From positions 14,072,347 to 14,136,346 of the forward strand of contig OX637337.1 of the NCBI GenBank assembly GCA_951799405.1: a stretch of DNA of 64,000 nucleotides, given 5' to 3'. Position numbers and translations under genes: made by a program. Position 1 is the stretch's first letter; the number at the start of each line of letters is the position of its first letter. The notes beneath the pieces are model-generated. The model had not been told where the DNA came from. It saw only the letters and a list, made by a program, of their open reading frames with translations, and ran no database searches. Below, in pieces: positions 60,004 through 64,000 of the stretch. The stretch comes from Agapetus fuscipes. Lineage: Eukaryota > Arthropoda > Insecta > Trichoptera > Glossosomatidae.

Positions 60004-63000
60004 CTGAAAACAATAACATAAAATCATCAAAATGTAAATATAACTTAGACAAACTTCAAATATGCGTGGAATATCATTATTAAATTGTACTTCCAACTAT
60101 AAATTAAACTAAGAAATACGTAAAATCATAAGAGAAGTTAGTGCATTGAAATGGCGGCAGGACACATGTAGAAGAGAATATGGACAAGCAAAGGTTTAGA
60201 AAGACGGGCAATATTGACAAAAGGTTTCCAGGTAAATCTGAAAATGGCATCCAATGTTTGTAATGAGTTCAGGCAAAAAGGATGGAAGCTGTTTATAGAA
60301 ATCTCTACGGAAGTGAATTAAAGAAGGCTCACAGAAAACACAGCCCAACGCAACTACTAAGCTACACATATGTCGGTGTTATGGCCGAGGGGTAGAGGCG
60401 CATGTTCGACTAGCGTATTTAGAACCGAATAACGTTGGTTCGAATCTTGCGTCTAGCCCACTTGACCATAACTTCGACCCTGGTTCAACAGATGCCATTG
60501 CATCCACACAATCTTCTGCTTTCGCATGAAGACAACTGGCCAGGCAAAATAGTTTGGTGGGTTGCATTCCTTTCTGCAAATCTATTTAATCTAATCTAAG
60601 CTGCAAGGATATATACCATTTAAGATTTATATTAAATGCATTCCCATAAGCAGACATGTATAATTTCGCATTAACACATGCCGCATGTGGACCTACATTA
60701 TAAGAACCCATCTCAAATGAACATAAGCCCTGCAACTCTTGCCGTCCTTCCCTGAGACAGGGGTGACATTGGCAAAGTGAACCATTTTTTCACAGTATGG
60801 GTGGTCAGCCGCATACCAACCTATAAGTCAAGGAACATACATGACAAATTACATTTTTAAAAAATAATTATATATTTATATACATATCGTCGCTGCACGT
60901 AAAATTTGACTTATGTGACATATACCTTGTTTTGAGAAAACAAGAAAAAACTGTTTTAATGTTTTAATTTTAATTCTTTACCAATATTTTAGCACAAAGA
61001 TGATAGATTTGAGTATTTTAAATATCCTCAATGTGCTTTTCGCAATATTTTGTAAAAACTTATCCTTCTATTAATAAAAAAGTGCACATACATCATATTA
61101 CATGATGTGGCGCGCACGCAACTCCTCACATAAGTCAAATTTCATAGGTACTAGTCATTTGTCATGTAAAGTATGAAAATTTTTAAAGTTTTTTTTTCAC
61201 ATCACTAGCGAAAAGACACATTTTTTTTATTGCTTATTATGCTTTATTATATACTTAGCTATCATATTGAAAGAAAAAAAAGGGGTGCCTATGAATTCGT
61301 TCTCTCACAATCTTCCAGCCCAAAGTATGAAAAATTGTACAGTATGAAAATTTGAAAGATTTTTTTTTTCACATCACTAGCGAAAAGACACATTTTTTTA
61401 TTACTAATTATGCTTCATTATATACTTAGCTATTATATTAGAAGAAAAAAAGGGGTGTCTATGAATTCGTTCTCTCACAATCTTCCAGCCCAAAGTATGA
61501 AAAATTGTAAAGTATGAAAAATTGTAAAGTATGAAAAATTTTAAAGTTTTTTTTTCACATCACTAGAGAAAAGACACATTTTTTTTATTGCTTATTATGC
61601 TTGATTATGTACTTAGCTATCATATTGGAAGAAAAAAAAGGGGTGTCTATGAATTCGTTCTCTCACAATCTTCCAGCCCAAAGTATGAAAAATTGTACAG
61701 TATGAAAATTTGAAAGATTTTTTTTTTCACATCACTAGCGAAAAGACACATTTTTTTATTGCTTATTATGCTTGATTATGTACTTAGCTATCATATTGGA
61801 AGAAAAAAAAGGGGTGTCTATGAATTCGTTCTCTCACAATCTTCCAGCCCAAAGTATGAAAAATTGTAAAGTATGAAAATTTTTAAAGTTTTTTTTTCAC
61901 ATCACTAGCGAAAAGACACATTTTTTTTTATTGCTTATTATGCTTGATTATGTACTTAGCTATCATATTGGAAGAAAAAAAAGGGGTGTCTATGAATTCG
62001 TTCCCTCACAATCTTCCAGCCCAAAGTATTAAAAATTGTACAGTATGAAAATTTGAAAGATTTTTTTTTTCACATCACTAGCGAAAAGACACATTTTTTT
62101 ATTGCTTATTATGCTTGATTATGTACTTAGCTATCATATTGAAAGAAAAAAAGGGGTGCCTATGAATTCGTTCTCTCACAATCTTCCAGCCCAAAGTATG
62201 AAAAATTGTATAGTATGAAAATTTGAAAGATTTTTTTTTTCACATCACTAGCGAAAAGACACATTTTTTTATTACTAATTATGCTTCATTATATACTTAG
62301 CTATTATATTAGAAGAAAAAAAGGGGTGTCTATGAATTCGTTCTCTCACAATCTTCCAGCCCAAAGTATGAAAAATTGTACAGTATGAAAATTTGAAAGA
62401 TTTTTTTTTTCACATCACTAGCGAAAAGACACATTTTTTTATTGCTTATTATGCTTCAATATATACTTAGCTATCATATTAGAAGAAAAAAAAGGGGTGT
62501 CTATGAATTCGTTCCCTCACAATCTTCCAGCCCAAAGTATGAAAAATTGTACAGTATGAAAATTTGAAAGATTTTTTTTTTCACATCACTAGCGAAAAGA
62601 CACATTTTTTTATTGCTTATTATGCTTCATTATATACTTAGCTATCATATTAGAAGAAAAAAAAGGGGTGTCTATGAATTCGTTCCCTCACAATCTTCCA
62701 GCCCAAAGTATGAAAAATTGTACAGTATGAAAATTTGAAAGATTTTTTTTTTCACATCACTAGCGAAAAGACACATTTTTTTATTACTAATTATGCTTCA
62801 TTATATACTTAGCTATTATATTAGAAGAAAAAAAGGGGTGTCTATGAATTCGTTCTCTCACAATCTTCCAGCCCAAAGTATGAAAAATTGTAAAGTATGA
62901 AAATTTTTAAAGTTTTTTTTTCACATCACTAGCGAAAAGACACATTTTTTTTATTGCTTATTATGCTTCATTATATACTTAGCTATCATATTAGAAGAAA

Positions 63001-64000
63001 AAAAGGGGTGTTTATGAATTCGTTCTCTCACAATCTTCCAGCCCAAAGTATGAAAAATTGTAAAGTATCAAAATTTGAAAGATTTTTTTGTATCACATCA
63101 CTAGCGAAAAGACAATTTGTTTACATACGAGTTAGTTTAATGGAAAAAAACTTAAGGAATGAATAAATATAATTTAATTCCCATGAAAATAAAATCCATA
63201 CATGTAGGGAAACGGCTTTGTCAGGCTGTCTTCACACCGGTGGATACGCAGGTATAAAATTCGAGTAATGTCGCCGCAGATTCAAAATGGCGCACGCTAA
63301 AATATGACTTATGTGCGCAGTCGTCACATAGGTCATATTTGCGGGCATGATTTTGGATACAAAAACATACTTCGTTTTTTATTTAGTGAAAAATTCATTT
63401 ATTTTACATAAATCTTATTTTAGATGATAGAGCGGAAAAAACTGAGTCGATTCATGTATTAAACTCATTTTCGTAAATTTTTCACATAAGTCAAATTTTA
63501 CGTGCAGCGACGATATATAGTGCAAGTTTCTGAACTTATTGATTTTCACAGCTATACATTTTCAGAGGAAGCTGGGGGTTTGCCAACTTTCGGGGGGGTG
63601 TTTCACATTTTTTGTGAAGGCTGGGCTAAATCTTGCCGGTATTTCAATTTTGGGTTTGAAATAAGCACCAGAATGGGAAATCATTTCTGGCACTCTTGGT
63701 AAGCATAAACCCTACCCTCTGGCACAGACCCCAAGCATTCTACCAGTTGAGCTAGCAACCAGACAGCATTCTACCAACTGAGCTATCGATGGGATAAACT
63801 TCATCATTATTAATTTAATTCTAAATTTAATTAAGTACATTTCTGAGGGTCACTTAATGATGGCCATTTGCTCCACATATTTAACACAATATATTTGAAT
63901 GAACACCCACAGGAGCCGTATGTCCCGTGAATAGCCTTAGCAGGCTCTTGGACTGCACATCGAAGAGGCGCACCACTCCCTCGTCTCCTCCAGCCGCAAG
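58816..64000 (-). CDS. UTP15: UTP15 homologue: U3 snoRNA-associated WD40 protein (3' two exons, partial)
   Basis: Exons 64000-63911 (30 codons, continuing outside the window) and 60003-58816 (395 codons plus TGA), joined at ...HTAP|VHRAFF in phase 0, donor CCT|GTGGGT, acceptor TTTTCAG|GTC. The N-terminal piece reads LAAGGDEGVVRLFDVQ. WD40 blades follow (D-D-K-S-V-C-M-W-D, G-G-Y-D-G-A-V-K-M-Y-D, C-G-G-T-E-I-K-V-W-D, S-G-S-L-D-R-H-V-K-I-Y-D). The C-terminal third has VPKYIDEVV, RHDIFIKKFQYSKALD and LDVYEDNLGELAPGV, the UTP15_C helical domain. Known role: t-UTP subcomplex of the nucleolar SSU processome, needed for rDNA transcription and early pre-18S processing. About 95 N-terminal residues should lie beyond the window. 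Both exons are intact. Confidence 0.92.
60371..60585 (+). repeat. SINE-D copy
   Basis: tRNA-Ser/Leu-like head: A box TGGCCGAGGGG, B box GGTTCGAATCT, body TCGACCCTGGTTCAACAG and GGCCAGGCAAAATAG. In the UTP15 intron. Confidence 0.75.
60590..60835 (-). repeat. SINE-A copy
   Basis: Full length on minus (TCTAATCTAAGCTGCAAGG tail, CCAACCTATAAGTCAAGG head). Directly abuts SINE-D. Confidence 0.8.
60884..63516. mobile_element. TIR-bounded element filled by a 171-bp array, 2.6 kb
   Basis: Ends ATATCGTCGCTGCACGTAAA and complement, about 35 bp nearly perfect. AT-rich shoulders with TGACTTATGTG motifs. Lies wholly in the UTP15 intron. No target duplication I can trust and no transposase. One related end at 6491. 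Confidence 0.75.
61170..63110. repeat. 171-bp tandem array, about 11 units
   Basis: Anchor TCTTCCAGCCCAAAGTATG at 61311, 61481, 61669, 61840, 62012, 62182, 62352, 62523, 62694, 62864 and 63034, so 170-172 bp apart (once 188, where AAAGTATGAAAAATTGTA is doubled). Units share CACATCACTAGCGAAAAGAC and CTATGAATTCGTT. Confidence 0.95.
63590..63795 (-). repeat. SINE-B copy with duplicated tRNA-like head
   Basis: Body on minus (TTTGTGAAGGCTGG, TTGGGTTTGAAATAAGCACC, GGGAAATCATTTCTGG). The A-box region CATTCTACCA-TTGAGCTA occurs twice (63737, 63769). Ends 115 bp from the UTP15 exon. Confidence 0.72.
63911..64000 (-). CDS. UTP15: UTP15 penultimate exon (partial)
   Basis: Ends TGHTAP at donor GTGGGT. 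Begins outside the window. Confidence 0.88.

Noticed and set aside
60004..60096. Extra N-terminal 31 codons of the UTP15 last exon
   Set aside because: This is intron read-through. A clear acceptor at 60004-60006 and the upstream exon at 63911 give the correct protein.

Overview
The window reads as AT-rich nuclear DNA of an arthropod, most likely an insect. Genes are split by GT-AG introns of 0.7 to 7.5 kb, there are no operons, and the repeats are typical of arthropods (Penelope-type hammerhead motifs, PIF/Harbinger, hAT, mariner and RTE-like remnants, tRNA- and 5S-derived SINEs). I cannot name the species.

Three host genes are supported. (1) ARRDC-A, minus strand, seven exons from 29167 down to 4598, is a 411-aa alpha-arrestin ending in a PPxY tail. 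(2) ARRDC-B, plus strand, seven exons from 36092 to 54217, is a 437-aa alpha-arrestin without a canonical PPxY. The two genes are head to head, 6.9 kb apart, with the same intron phases and three exons of identical length (115, 212 and 183 nt), so they look like an old inverted duplication. (3) A UTP15 homologue (SSU processome, WD40), minus strand, has its last exon at 60003-58816 and the preceding exon at 64000-63911, continuing beyond the window. Alpha-arrestins act as adaptors in membrane-protein ubiquitination and trafficking. UTP15 acts in the nucleolus in early pre-rRNA processing. Nothing suggests that the three genes work together.

Almost everything else is nested repeats. 0-4.6 kb: a degraded PIF/Harbinger element, an MITE, SINE-A copies and a hammerhead palindrome. 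4.6-29.2 kb: ARRDC-A, whose introns hold a transposase-like gene (7.3-9.3 kb), LINE ends, a 980-bp MITE, a Penelope-like inverted-repeat element split by an insertion, and a hAT element carrying a BED-finger remnant inside a SINE. 29.3-34.9 kb: about 26 copies of a 185-bp satellite, bounded by terminal inverted repeats. 35-36 kb: a giant palindrome and a 246-bp MITE upstream of ARRDC-B. 36-54 kb: ARRDC-B, with introns holding an antisense heat-shock-type promoter, two more 980-bp MITEs (one 14 bp inside a splice donor), a 5S+tRNA composite SINE, a mariner carrying further insertions, a PIF/SINE/hAT Russian doll and a 42-bp minisatellite grown from a SINE. 54-58.8 kb: a hAT deletion derivative and a block paralogous to 11.15-13.13 kb. 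58.8-64 kb: UTP15, whose intron holds a second TIR-bounded array (171-bp unit, 11 copies).

The most unusual themes are two unrelated long satellite arrays each enclosed by terminal inverted repeats, the hammerhead-ribozyme motifs, the 5S/tRNA chimeric SINE, and several insertions whose pre-insertion site can be read inside the window itself. Exon boundaries were read from splice consensus, reading frame and paralogue alignment by eye. No search was run, and repeat boundaries without a stated target-site duplication are approximate.
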